In this document: piece after piece, positions 44,263 to 53,416 of the stretch
Numbering within the stretch: position 1 is the first letter of the stretch
Layout of the letters: every line of letters begins with the position of its first letter
Source: Bradyrhizobium sp. Ce-3
GTDB lineage: Bacteria > Pseudomonadota > Alphaproteobacteria > Rhizobiales > Xanthobacteraceae
Direction of reading: 5' to 3'
DNA length: 64,000 bases
Assembly (NCBI RefSeq): GCF_022835695.1
Contig: NZ_BQUV01000002.1
Span: forward strand, 62,001 to 126,000
Position numbers and translations under genes: made by a program
The notes under the pieces: generated by a model
Databases searched by the model: none
Seen by the model: the letters and a program-made list of their open reading frames with translations, nothing else
Told to the model about the DNA's origin: nothing

Positions 44263-45023
44263 AGATCCTGCTGCTCAATCCCAACACGACGGCTGACGTG
44301 ACCGACCTGCTCCATGCCGCCGGCACCAAGGCGGCCTCCGCCGATACCGAGCTCGTGCCGGTCACCGCAGCGCGCGGCGTGCCTTATATCGCGACCCGCG
44401 CCGAGGCGCAGATCGGCGGCGCGATCGCGCTGGAGATGCTGGCCGAGGCCGGCCCCGGCATCGATGCCGCTGTGATCGCTGCGTTCGGCGATCCCGGCCT
44501 GTTCGGCGCACGCGAGCTGTTTTCGTTTCCCGTGGTGGGCCTCGCCGAGGCTGCGATGCTCACCGCCTGCATGTTGGGGCGGCGGTTTTCGATCGTGACC
44601 TTCGCCGGCGCGCTGGCGCCGTGGTACGAGGAGTGCGTCGCGATGCACGGGCTGAGTTCACGTTGCGCCGGCATCCGCGCGCTGGGTGGCAGCTTCCAGT
44701 CGATCTCCGAGGTACAGGCCGAGAAGGAGGAGCTGCTGGTCGCGCTTGCCAACCGGGCGGTCGAACAGGACAGCGCCGACGTCGTCATTCTGTCAGGCGC
44801 GCCGCTCGCCGGCCTTGCGGCGAAGGTCCGCGACCGCATTCCGGTGCCGGTGGTCGATCCAGTCGCGGCCGCCGTGCGCCAGGCGGAAACGCTTGCCGTG
44901 CTCAAGCCGCGCAAGGCGATCGCCGGCACCTTCCGCCGTCCCGATCCTAAGCCGACCATCGGGCTCGCCGAGCCGCTGGCCGCCATCATCGAACATCGCT
45001 CACCGAAGAAGGGGACAGACTGA
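44259..45023 (+). CDS. Hydantoin-racemase-like protein lacking both catalytic cysteines
   Basis: The 254-residue protein has the Asp/Glu/hydantoin racemase fold, beginning ILLLNPNTTADVT. In active hydantoin racemases the two catalytic cysteines sit in IACFGDPGL and VLGCAGM. Here these read IAAFGDPGL (Ala75) and ILSGAPLAGL (Gly180), so two-base racemisation by thiols is not possible. It may catalyse another reaction or bind a ligand. It overlaps the GntR gene by 4 bases and the hydantoinase gene by 1, so expression is coupled to both. Confidence 0.8.
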   Translation: MKILLLNPNTTADVTDLLHAAGTKAASADTELVPVTAARGVPYIATRAEAQIGGAIALEMLAEAGPGIDAAVIAAFGDPGLFGARELFSFPVVGLAEAAMLTACMLGRRFSIVTFAGALAPWYEECVAMHGLSSRCAGIRALGGSFQSISEVQAEKEELLVALANRAVEQDSADVVILSGAPLAGLAAKVRDRIPVPVVDPVAAAVRQAETLAVLKPRKAIAGTFRRPDPKPTIGLAEPLAAIIEHRSPKKGTD

Positions 45024-46435
45024 TGTCCTTCGACACCATCATCCGCGGCGGCACCGTCGTGACCGCTGCCGACACCTTCGCCTGCGACGTCGGCATCCGC
45101 GACGGCAAGATCACGGCGCTCGGACATGATCTCGGCGATGCCACGACCATCATCGACGCCACCGACCGCCTGGTGCTGCCCGGTGGCATCGACAGCCACG
45201 TCCATTTCGCCCAGCCGTCGGGCGACGGCATCGTGATGGCCGACGGCTTTGCTTCCGGTACCCGCTCGGCGGCATTCGGCGGCAACACCACCGTGCTGCC
45301 GTTCTGCCTGCAGGAGAAGGGCCAGACGCTGCGCGAGGCGCTGAAGCATTATCATTCGCTGGCCGAGGGCGAATGCCATGTCGACGTCGCCTTCCATCTG
45401 ATCGTCACCGATCCGACCGAGCACGTGCTGGGTCAGGAGCTGCCGGCGCTGGTCGAGGACGGCTACACCTCGCTGAAGGTCTTCATGACCTATGAGGGGC
45501 TGGCGTTGTCAGACCGCGAGCTGCTCGAGACCATGTCGGTGGCGCGCGAGACCGGCGCGATGCTGATGGTGCACGCGGAGAATTTCGACGCCATCCGCTT
45601 TCTCACCGACCGGCTGGAACGCGCCGGCAACACTGCGCCGCGCTTCCACGCGACCTCGCGGCCGATCCCGGTCGAGCGCGAGGCCACCCATCGCGCGATC
45701 TCGCTGTCGGAGCTGGTCGACGTGCCGATCATGATCGTGCACGTCTCGAACCGCGAGGCGATGGACGAGATCCGCCGCGCCCAGCAGCGCGGCCTCCGGG
45801 TGATGGGCGAAACCTGCCCGCAATACCTGATGCTGACCGAGAAGGATCTCGATCAGCTCAACATGGAAGGCGCGAAATACGTCTGCTCGCCGCCGCCGCG
45901 CGACGTCGCCAGCCAGCAGGCGTGCTGGGAGGGATTGCAGCAGAAAGTGTTCTCGGTGTTCTCGTCGGATCATTGCCCGTTCCGCTACGACGACCCGCAG
46001 GGCAAGCTCGCGCCAAAGGGGCGCACCAGCTTCCGCTGGGTGCCGAACGGCATCCCCGGTGTGGCGACGCGGCTGCCGATCTTGTTCTCCGAGGGCGTGG
46101 TCAAGGGGCGCATCGACCTCAACAGCTTCGTCGCGTTCAGCGCCACCAACCATGCCAAGATCTACGGCCTCTATCCGCGCAAGGGCACCATCGCCGTCGG
46201 CTCCGATGCCGACATCGCGTTATGGGATCCAAAGCGCAAGGTGACGGTCCGCCACGAGCTGATCCACGATGGCGCGGATTACACGCCGTATGAAGGCCTC
46301 GAGGTAACCGGCTGGCCGGTGCTCACCATGGTACGCGGCAAGGTGGTCGTCGATGACGGCACGCTGGTCGGTAGCAAGGAGCACGGCACATATCTGCCGC
46401 GCGCCAAGCCACCGTCCGCCGCAACCATTCCGTGA
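45023..46435 (+). CDS. Hydantoinase/dihydropyrimidinase-type cyclic amidohydrolase
   Basis: The protein has 470 residues. Binuclear metal-site residues are visible: HVH at 59-61 in GGIDSHVHF, the carbamylated lysine at 152 in TSLKVFMTYEG, then VHAEN, IVHVSN and SSDHCPF (metal aspartate). It opens cyclic amides such as hydantoins, dihydropyrimidines or related lactam/imide rings. The neighbours (racemase-like, decarboxylase-like and alpha/beta hydrolase proteins plus a transporter) point to a dedicated ring-amide catabolic route. Confidence 0.88.
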   Translation: MSFDTIIRGGTVVTAADTFACDVGIRDGKITALGHDLGDATTIIDATDRLVLPGGIDSHVHFAQPSGDGIVMADGFASGTRSAAFGGNTTVLPFCLQEKGQTLREALKHYHSLAEGECHVDVAFHLIVTDPTEHVLGQELPALVEDGYTSLKVFMTYEGLALSDRELLETMSVARETGAMLMVHAENFDAIRFLTDRLERAGNTAPRFHATSRPIPVEREATHRAISLSELVDVPIMIVHVSNREAMDEIRRAQQRGLRVMGETCPQYLMLTEKDLDQLNMEGAKYVCSPPPRDVASQQACWEGLQQKVFSVFSSDHCPFRYDDPQGKLAPKGRTSFRWVPNGIPGVATRLPILFSEGVVKGRIDLNSFVAFSATNHAKIYGLYPRKGTIAVGSDADIALWDPKRKVTVRHELIHDGADYTPYEGLEVTGWPVLTMVRGKVVVDDGTLVGSKEHGTYLPRAKPPSAATIP

Positions 46436-46477
46436 TACGAAGGGCGTAACCCGCGAACCAGAAGGCAGGAGACCACC

Positions 46478-47362
46478 ATGCCCTACGCGACAACCGATGA
46501 TGGCGTCCGTCTTTATTTTGAGGAAACCGGCTCCGGCCACCCGGTGATCCTGGTCCACGAGTTCGCCGGCGATCTGCGCAGCTACGAGCCGCAGATGCGA
46601 CATTTCGGCAAGCGCTTCCGCACCATCGCCTACAATGCGCGCGGCTTTCCGCCGTCTGATGTGCCCGAGCAGGTCTCGTCTTATTCGCAGGCGCGCGCAG
46701 CCGACGACATCCTGGCGGTGCTCGATCACATCGGCGCGCCGAAGGCGCATATCATTGGCCTCTCGATGGGCGGCTTCGCGACCTTGCATTTCGGACTGCG
46801 TCATCCGGCGCGGGCATTGTCGCTGTGCATCGGTGGCTGCGGCTATGGCGCCGAGCTCGACAAGCGCGAGACGTTTCGCGCCGAGGCCGACGTGATCGCC
46901 ACCATGATCCGCAAGGAGGGCATGCCGGCGTTCGCCGAGCGCTATGCTTACGGGCCGACACGCGTGCAATATGAAAACAAAGACCCGCGCGGCCACGCCG
47001 AGTTCAAGACCATGCTCGCCGAGCACTCCGCGGTGGGGTCGGCCAACACCCAGCAGGGCGTCCAGAAGGAGCGTCCCTCGCTCTACACGCTGGTCGAGGA
47101 GATGAAGCGCACCACGGCCCCGACGCTGATCATCACCGGCGACGAGGACTGGCCGTGCCTGCTGCCGGGCATTCTGATGAAGCAGAGCATTCCGTCGGCC
47201 GCGCTCGCCGTCATGCCGAATTGCGGCCACGCCATCAACATCGAGGAGCCCGACGAATACAACCGCATCGTCGGCGATTTCCTGGCGCAGGTCGAAAGCG
47301 GCCGCTGGCCATCACGTGATCCCCGAGCCGTCAGTGCTTCGATTACGGGAATGAAGGACTAG
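46478..47362 (+). CDS. Alpha/beta hydrolase
   Basis: This 294-residue protein is the last gene of the operon (42-base gap). The nucleophile elbow is GLSMGG (Ser96), the acid is probably in TGDEDWPC and the histidine is in NCGHAINIEEP (about 249). The oxyanion loop region reads ILVHEFAGDL. It most resembles 3-oxoadipate enol-lactonase-like and carboxylester hydrolases. In this context it may cleave an amide or ester product of the hydantoinase step. AGGAG lies before ATG 46478. Confidence 0.82.
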   Translation: MPYATTDDGVRLYFEETGSGHPVILVHEFAGDLRSYEPQMRHFGKRFRTIAYNARGFPPSDVPEQVSSYSQARAADDILAVLDHIGAPKAHIIGLSMGGFATLHFGLRHPARALSLCIGGCGYGAELDKRETFRAEADVIATMIRKEGMPAFAERYAYGPTRVQYENKDPRGHAEFKTMLAEHSAVGSANTQQGVQKERPSLYTLVEEMKRTTAPTLIITGDEDWPCLLPGILMKQSIPSAALAVMPNCGHAINIEEPDEYNRIVGDFLAQVESGRWPSRDPRAVSASITGMKD

Positions 47363-47604
47363 GACGTCCATTCATCAACGGCGGCTTTGGGGGCAGGGAC
47401 GTTCGCTGCTCGCGGAAGCATCTCTGGCTTTGGGTAATACGTCACGGCTCCCGGACGTCCGTCGGCGACGGGGGGCCACGGGATTTTTCAAGAAATTGTG
47501 CCTATTGAAACAGCGAGCGCAATTCGATTTTGGCGTTCGCATCGCAGTCGTCTTCAGCTATTCTCAGCATCCTGGAATTTCCGGACTCCAATGGAGGGGA
47601 CGGG

Positions 47605-48564
47605 ATGAGAATGCGGGCGCTAGGTACGACGGCTTCCGGCTCTGAGCCAGGGTTTCCCAACCCAAAGATCCGCTCCGTGCCGGAGATCAATTTTATCAAC
47701 GGTCCGAACGTGCAATCCGTTCGAACGGGGGGATTGATTGCTCGCTGTTTCCGCACGACCTGCCTTGAACCGAAGCCTGACGTCTTCCTGGGTTTTTGTG
47801 CCGAAGACATCTACATGGTCAGGCTCTTTCTGAAGGCACATCCCGCAAACACGTTGGTCCGGGGACGGCGGCGCATTAACCTGCCTCCGCGGGGCTCCAT
47901 GGAAAGTGCGATCAGGCACGTTTGCGAGCCCTTCTCCTGGAAGATGAGCCACGCGGTCGATGTCATCAATTTTGAAATTCCAACAAGGGCAATCCACGAC
48001 TACCTGCAAGGCGGCCGCTCTCGTCAAATCGGTCAATTGAAGGTAGATCAAAATTCAAGCTTGGCCGATCCGACGATCGCTTCATTCGGCCTTGCAACGC
48101 TTCAGGTCCTCGGCGCGGAGAAGCACTTCACCCAGTTCTTCGTGGATCATATCGTGGACGGCCTCTGCAAACATGTCGCGCTTCGATATTTTGGAGCTGA
48201 TGATCTCGAGGTGCGACGCGGCGGATTGTCTCCTTGGCAGGAACGTCGCGCGAAAGACCTCATGCATTCCGCGATCGGGCGAGCTCTCTCTCTGCAAGAA
48301 GTTGCGGATGCATGCGGATTGTCGGTTGTACATTTTTCGAGAGCATTCAGGAAATCGACAGGCTGTTCGCCACACAAATGGTTCGTGGAGAAACGCATCG
48401 AAATGGCGTTATCGCTTTTGTGCGATGACAAATTGTCTTTGACAGATATCGCCGCGCGATGCGGTTTCGTCGACCAAAGCCACCTTACAAAGGCGTGCAA
48501 CCGCCATGTAGGAATGCCTCCGGGTGTCTACAGAAGGCGTGCGGCTTCGGCCCAGTTTGAGTAA
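47605..48564 (+). CDS. AraC-family transcriptional regulator
   Basis: The protein has 319 residues from ATG 47605 (GAGGGGA upstream). The C-terminal 100 residues hold two helix-turn-helix units (ALSLQEVADACGLSVVHFSRAFRKSTG and LSLTDIAARCGFVDQSHLTKACNRHVGMPPGVYR). The N-terminal sensing region is not recognised. The gene and its surroundings look less GC-rich than the flanking operons, hinting at separate ancestry. It lies upstream of, and in the same direction as, the alpha/beta hydrolase gene, its probable target. Confidence 0.88.
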   Translation: MRMRALGTTASGSEPGFPNPKIRSVPEINFINGPNVQSVRTGGLIARCFRTTCLEPKPDVFLGFCAEDIYMVRLFLKAHPANTLVRGRRRINLPPRGSMESAIRHVCEPFSWKMSHAVDVINFEIPTRAIHDYLQGGRSRQIGQLKVDQNSSLADPTIASFGLATLQVLGAEKHFTQFFVDHIVDGLCKHVALRYFGADDLEVRRGGLSPWQERRAKDLMHSAIGRALSLQEVADACGLSVVHFSRAFRKSTGCSPHKWFVEKRIEMALSLLCDDKLSLTDIAARCGFVDQSHLTKACNRHVGMPPGVYRRRAASAQFE

Positions 48565-48782
48565 TTCGCAAATTTCAGGATCGAAATTTCCAAATCCGGC
48601 CGCCGCGTACAAGACGGTGGCCGGCTAGTGGCCGATATTCTCGCACCAGCGACAGAGGCGGCGGTTCCGGCAGCCTCCGCCGGAGACTCGTGAGCGCGCT
48701 GTCAAGCAGCCGGAACGGGCTCGCCTGCGAGCTTGCTGTCCGGCGGCTCCAAGCTGGATCAACCTTGGAAAGGCATCGCGGG

Positions 48783-49784
48783 ATGGACTCCTCCACTGAC
48801 GGTAATCTTGCTTCCCGCCGTGACTTGTTGCTTGCGAGCGCTGGAGGCCTTGCGCTCGCTTTGGCCAATCCCACCCGCGCAACTGAAAGCAAAATGAGCC
48901 TTGAGCCGCCGATGACCTCGGTCGTTCCATATATCGAGCATCGGATATCGAACGGCCGCATGGTCTATGCTCGCGAGTATCCTGGCCAGGATCCGGCTTT
49001 TGTCATGATGCACGGATTCCCGGACAATCTTCACATCTACGATTATCTGGTGCCGTATCTGACGCGCGCCGGCAGGCGGGTGGTGGTGTTCGACTTCCTC
49101 GGATTTGGTCAATCGGAGAAGATCGCAGCGGAAGGCTATCAGTACACGTTCAAGCAGCAGGTCGGAGACCTGGCAGCCGTTGTCGATGCGCTGAAGATCG
49201 ACAAGTTCATTCCGGTCGGTCACGACTCCGGCGGGCCATGCGCGGCCAACTACGCCCTCGACCATCCTGATCGCGTTGCCTGGCTCTGCCTGCTGAACTG
49301 TTACTATTCGGATTCGCCAACATGGCGGCTGCCCGAAATCATCGAAGTGTTTGGCGACCCCTGGCTCAAGGAGCTTGCCCAGGCATTTCTGAGCAGTCCT
49401 GATCAAATGAGCTGGCTGATCACGTTTCAGGACAAGCATTTTCAGGTCAACATGCCTTCGGAATTGAGGGAGCGCTTCGACGGCATCGTGCGACCGATCG
49501 TCGATGGCAATTTTGCCGGTGGGGCGGGGCCGGCCTTTGCGCAAATGACCGCTCAAGTGCGGGAGAGCGTAGCCTACAACACGTCACGGCTCCCCGACGT
49601 CGGTCGGTTCGCCAAAAAGGTCAACCTGATCTGGGGCGTCATGGATCCTTATTTGACCTCGGTTACGGCGGCTGCGATCGCCGCGACCTATCCGCACAGC
49701 GCAGTAAAACCGGTCGAGGCCGGCCACTGGCTGATGATCGACAGGCCAGCCGAGGTTGCGCAACTCCTGCTCACGTCGGGCTAG
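48783..49784 (+). CDS. Tat-exported alpha/beta hydrolase (epoxide hydrolase/dehalogenase type)
   Basis: The protein has 333 residues from ATG 48783. A twin-arginine signal (SRRDLLLASAGGLALALA, residues 11-28) directs it to the periplasm. The nucleophile is aspartate 148 in VGHDSGGP, with HGFPDNL as oxyanion motif and the histidine in EAGHWLMI. An Asp nucleophile points to epoxide hydrolase or haloalkane dehalogenase chemistry rather than an esterase. It precedes an SDR and an HD-domain gene on the same strand. Part of its coding sequence resembles 47434-47463 upstream of the AraC gene. Confidence 0.82.
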   Translation: MDSSTDGNLASRRDLLLASAGGLALALANPTRATESKMSLEPPMTSVVPYIEHRISNGRMVYAREYPGQDPAFVMMHGFPDNLHIYDYLVPYLTRAGRRVVVFDFLGFGQSEKIAAEGYQYTFKQQVGDLAAVVDALKIDKFIPVGHDSGGPCAANYALDHPDRVAWLCLLNCYYSDSPTWRLPEIIEVFGDPWLKELAQAFLSSPDQMSWLITFQDKHFQVNMPSELRERFDGIVRPIVDGNFAGGAGPAFAQMTAQVRESVAYNTSRLPDVGRFAKKVNLIWGVMDPYLTSVTAAAIAATYPHSAVKPVEAGHWLMIDRPAEVAQLLLTSG

Positions 49785-49876
49785 GATCGGAAGTCACGCT
49801 TCCTGAACTGAGAACGCTCAGGCTGGCGGCCGGGATCAACGGGCTCTGGCAGGCGGCTCTGAAAAGGTGGTTCGTC

Positions 49877-50590
49877 ATGGACGTCGCTAACGCAACTGTC
49901 TTCATCACCGGTGCCAATCGCGGTCTGGGCCTGGCTTTTGCGCGCGAGGCGCGTCGTCGCGGGGCAAGGAAGATCTACGCCGGGATGCGCAGCACCAGCG
50001 GTTTCGAGGAAGCGGGTGTCGTCCCGGTCAGGGTCGATGTCACGGACAAGGCGTCGATAGCAGCGGCCGTCGAACTGGCCGCGGATACGACGCTGTTGGT
50101 CAACAATGCCGGAATCGCCGCGTTGATCGATGGGCCTCTGGCACAGGACGTCGAAGCACAATCATCCCGGATGTTCGAGACCAACTATTACGGCGTCGTG
50201 CGCGTCACGCAGGCCTTTGAGCGGATCCTGCTGGCCAAGCCACATGCCGCCATCATCAACGTGCTTTCCGACATCGTGTGGCTTCCGCGGCCCTATCTGA
50301 CTCCCTACGCCGCGTCGAAGGCGGCGGCATGGAGCTTTACCAACCAGCTTCGCTTCCAGTTGCGGGAGCAGCGCGTGCAGGTTCTCGGCCTGCATGTCGG
50401 GTTCGTCGATACCGACCTGACCAACGGCATTGACGTGCCGAAGGCCAGCCCCGAGCACGTGGTGCACCAGACCTATGACGCGCTTGCCGCCGGCAAGAGC
50501 GAGGTGATGGCCGACAAGGGGACGGCGATGCTGAAGGGGACGCTGGCGGCGGACGTGCCCGGCTACATCACCCCGCCGCCGGGCCTTTGA
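49877..50590 (+). CDS. Short-chain dehydrogenase/reductase
   Basis: The protein has 237 residues. The cofactor loop is TGANRGLG (about 11-18), then LVNNAGIA (NNAG motif) and the catalytic YAASK (about 150-154), with the Ser in INVLSDIV. The arginine-rich early region favours NADP. The C-terminus DVPGYITPPPGL lies beyond the usual fold. It follows the exported hydrolase gene by 92 bases, with AAGGTGG before ATG 49877. The substrate is unknown. Confidence 0.87.
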   Translation: MDVANATVFITGANRGLGLAFAREARRRGARKIYAGMRSTSGFEEAGVVPVRVDVTDKASIAAAVELAADTTLLVNNAGIAALIDGPLAQDVEAQSSRMFETNYYGVVRVTQAFERILLAKPHAAIINVLSDIVWLPRPYLTPYAASKAAAWSFTNQLRFQLREQRVQVLGLHVGFVDTDLTNGIDVPKASPEHVVHQTYDALAAGKSEVMADKGTAMLKGTLAADVPGYITPPPGL

Positions 50591-50666
50591 ACCCGATGGT
50601 TGAAGGCATTTGGGTGCAGGCAGCGCCCCAAACTGAAATTCCGGGCCTGAATTCCGAGGAGGATAC

Positions 50667-51308
50667 ATGAGTGCGGCGGTCAGCATCGGAGGAATGATCG
50701 CTCCGGATTCAGATCTCGCGCGCAAAGCTGCGGCGCTCGCCGAGCAGGCCCATTCCAAGGTGCTGCTCAACCACGTACACCGGACGTGGTGGTTTGCCGA
50801 GTTCATCGGGAGGAAGCGCGAGATGAAGTACGACCGCGAGCTCGTCTACATCGCATCGCTGCTCCATGATCTCGGCCTTTCGCCATTGCACGCCGCTGAC
50901 AAGCGATTCGAGGTCGATGGCGCCGATGCCGCCAGCCGCTTCTTGCTTGCGAACCACTACCCGCCGTCGAAAACCGAAATCGCCTGGGATGCGATTGCGC
51001 TGCATTCGGTCGCCGACATCGCCGACCGCAAGCAGCCGGAAGTCGCGCTGGTCCATTTCGGCGCTTACGTCGATGTCATGGGACTTCGAATGGAGGAAAT
51101 CACGCCGTCCCTGATCGACGATACTCTCGCTCTCTACCCGCGGATTGGAATGAAGGCCGCGTTCACGGAGGCTTTGGCCGAAGTCGCCAGAAAGAAGCCG
51201 CATACGGCGATCGGCACCGGCTTGGCCGACATTGGTCGGCGCCTCGTGCATGGCCTCGAGATCCCCAACGTCTGTGACATCATTCACGCGGCGCCCTTCG
51301 AGAGTTGA
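50667..51308 (+). CDS. HD-domain metal-dependent hydrolase
   Basis: The protein has 213 residues; GAGGAGGA precedes ATG 50667. The HD metal motif is SLLHDLGLS (His67-Asp68), with an upstream histidine pair in NHVHRTWWFAEF and downstream IALHSVADIADR. This pattern fits the cyanamide hydratase-like branch of the HD family, which hydrates or hydrolyses small molecules. It lies 76 bases after the SDR gene and is probably cotranscribed. The following 277-base gap holds no gene. Confidence 0.78.
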   Translation: MSAAVSIGGMIAPDSDLARKAAALAEQAHSKVLLNHVHRTWWFAEFIGRKREMKYDRELVYIASLLHDLGLSPLHAADKRFEVDGADAASRFLLANHYPPSKTEIAWDAIALHSVADIADRKQPEVALVHFGAYVDVMGLRMEEITPSLIDDTLALYPRIGMKAAFTEALAEVARKKPHTAIGTGLADIGRRLVHGLEIPNVCDIIHAAPFES

Positions 51309-51585
51309 CGTGCCGTGGCGGCTGGCCGGGGAGGTCAGCGTGACGGTTTGCCGCCGACGCAGCATGCGCGGGAGCACGTTTCGTCATGACGCGCGAGCCT
51401 TCGTCATCGACACAGCGATCGCTTCACTAACATCGATTCAAGATCCGTTCGCGCACGCTGCAACTGCCGCGTGAATTGAACGCGCGACGATCATGTCGCG
51501 ATGATGCGGCAATCGCAAAACCGACACAGAGCTGTTACGCGCGCTGGCTAATGTGTCGCACGTCGACGTCATAAATCCTTAAAAA

Positions 51586-53295
51586 ATGGGGCAAGAAGTG
51601 AAGGCGAAATTCCTTTCAACGGTCGGAGTCTGCCTGGTCGCTGCCGCTGCAGTTGTGTGCAGCGCCGCCGCTCACGACGATGATAAAGACCACGAACATC
51701 GTCATCCGCACGACATCCACACGGCAACGCCGATCAAGCATCTCGTCGTCATCTTCAACGAGAACCGCTCGTTCGATCATTATTTCGCGACCTATCCGAA
51801 TGCGGCCAATCCGTCGGGCTCGATTGCCTTCGTTGCGAAGCCGCATACGCCGAAGGTCAACAACCTCGCCAACGCCGGACTGCTGACCAACAACCCGAAT
51901 CTCAATCCGGCCAACGGCACCGGCGCGACCAATCCATTCCGTCTCGACCGCACCCAGGCCAACACCAAGTCGCAGAATCACGCCTACACGCCCGAGCAGC
52001 AGGCGGTCGACAACGGCAAGGAGGACCTGTTTCCGAAATTCACCGGTCGCGGCACCGCCGGCGGCGTCGGCGCCTTCGGCACCAACGGGCAGGTGATGGG
52101 TTATTTCGACGGCAACACCGTCACCGCGTTTTGGAACTACGCCCAGCACTTCGCGATGAGCGACAACAACTGGACCGACACTTTCGGTCCGTCGACGCCC
52201 GGCGCGATCGAGGTGGTGTCCGGCCAGACCAACGGTGCACAGAACATCGTCGGCACCTCGTCGTCGATCGCCGACGGCCAGGGCGGCCTGACGCTGATCG
52301 GTGATACCGATCCCGCCTACGATTCCTGCTCGAGCACGACCAGCCAGGTCCTGATGACCAGCAAGAACATCGGCGACCTGCTCAATGCCGAGCAGATCAG
52401 CTGGGGCAGCTTCATGGGCGGCTTCGACCTGACGCTCAAGAACGGCAACGGCACCACCAATTGCGGCCGCAGCACGTTCTCGAGCAACGTCAACGGCACC
52501 ATCGTGGACTACATTCCGCACCACGCCTGGTTCCAGTACTACAAGTCGACCGCCAACCCGACCCATGCGCGGCCGAGCTCGCTGAATGCGATCGGCCACA
52601 CCTACGTGCCCGGCAGCAAGACGGTCGATCCGGCCAATCATGCCTACGATCTCGAGGACTTCTACGCCTCGGTGAAGGCCGGCAACTTCCCGGCCGTGTC
52701 CTACATCAAGATGCCGGCCTATCAGGACGGTCATCCCGGCAATTCCGATCCGCTCGACGAGCAGGCCGGCAATGTCGAGCTGGTCAACTTCCTGCAGAAG
52801 CAGAAGGAGTGGGGCGAGACCGCGGTCATCATCACCTATGACGACTCCGACGGCTGGTACGACCACCAGTACCTTGCGCCGATCAGCGCCTCGTATGACC
52901 CGACCGCCGATCAGGTCAACGGTCCCGGTCAGTGCGGCCGCGGCGTCAGCAAGCAGAAGCAGCCGAAGGGCCTCGAGGGCAAGCCGGTGAACGGCCGCTG
53001 CGGACCAGGCACGCGGACGCCGTTCCTGGTGATCTCGCCGTTCGCCAAGCGGAACTACGTCAGCCACAACTTCATCTCGCAGGCCTCCGTCGTGCGCTTC
53101 ATCGAGGACAACTGGCTGCACGGCCAGCGTCTCGGCGGCGGCTCGTTCGACGACAGCGTCGAATCGATCGCCGACATGTTCGACTTCGAGCGCGGCCACG
53201 GCCACGATCACGAGTACCGGCAGGACACGCTGTTCCTCGACCCGACCGCCGGCACAGTCATCGTCAGCCCGCCGGATGATCACCACCACCACTAG
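51586..53295 (+). CDS. Secreted phospholipase C/acid phosphatase with His-rich ends
   Basis: The protein has 569 residues from ATG 51586 (a GTG at 51598 is also possible). A signal peptide of about 29 residues is followed by a histidine/aspartate-rich segment (DDDKDHEHRHPHDIH). The catalytic domain has NENRSFDHYF (58-67), the signature of the phosphoesterase/phospholipase C family, and YDDSDGWYDH with RTPFLVISPFAKR near the C-terminus. A second His-rich run ends the protein (GHGHDHEY, then DDHHHH). It probably frees phosphate from lipids or esters in the periplasm or medium. Confidence 0.88.
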   Translation: MGQEVKAKFLSTVGVCLVAAAAVVCSAAAHDDDKDHEHRHPHDIHTATPIKHLVVIFNENRSFDHYFATYPNAANPSGSIAFVAKPHTPKVNNLANAGLLTNNPNLNPANGTGATNPFRLDRTQANTKSQNHAYTPEQQAVDNGKEDLFPKFTGRGTAGGVGAFGTNGQVMGYFDGNTVTAFWNYAQHFAMSDNNWTDTFGPSTPGAIEVVSGQTNGAQNIVGTSSSIADGQGGLTLIGDTDPAYDSCSSTTSQVLMTSKNIGDLLNAEQISWGSFMGGFDLTLKNGNGTTNCGRSTFSSNVNGTIVDYIPHHAWFQYYKSTANPTHARPSSLNAIGHTYVPGSKTVDPANHAYDLEDFYASVKAGNFPAVSYIKMPAYQDGHPGNSDPLDEQAGNVELVNFLQKQKEWGETAVIITYDDSDGWYDHQYLAPISASYDPTADQVNGPGQCGRGVSKQKQPKGLEGKPVNGRCGPGTRTPFLVISPFAKRNYVSHNFISQASVVRFIEDNWLHGQRLGGGSFDDSVESIADMFDFERGHGHDHEYRQDTLFLDPTAGTVIVSPPDDHHHH

Positions 53296-53300
53296 GAGCC

Positions 53301-53334
53301 CTTCGGTTCTGATCTGATCTGATCAGAGCCGAAG
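53301..53334. terminator. Hairpin after the phosphatase gene
   Basis: CTTCGGTTCTGATC (53301-53314) pairs with GATCAGAGCCGAAG (53321-53334) except for one G-T wobble, around the loop TGATCT. It lies 6 bases after the stop codon. A strong T-run is missing, so it may be a weak terminator or an mRNA 3' end stabiliser. Confidence 0.6.
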
Positions 53335-53416
53335 CTCTGCTTCCCGCCTTGACGCTTGGCTCGCGCGAACTGGTCTCCGGTTCGCGCGAGCATGCTCCAA
53401 CGACACTGGATCTGAT

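Noticed and set aside
51530-51556. A Pho box upstream of the secreted phosphatase
   Set aside because: CTGTTAC and CTGGCTA occur near 51531 but are 12 bases apart, not the 11 expected, and match the consensus poorly.
51616-53292. A 558-codon frame opposite the phospholipase/phosphatase gene
   Set aside because: The plus-strand product has a signal peptide and the NENRSFD signature; the opposite frame is Val/Arg-rich shadow.
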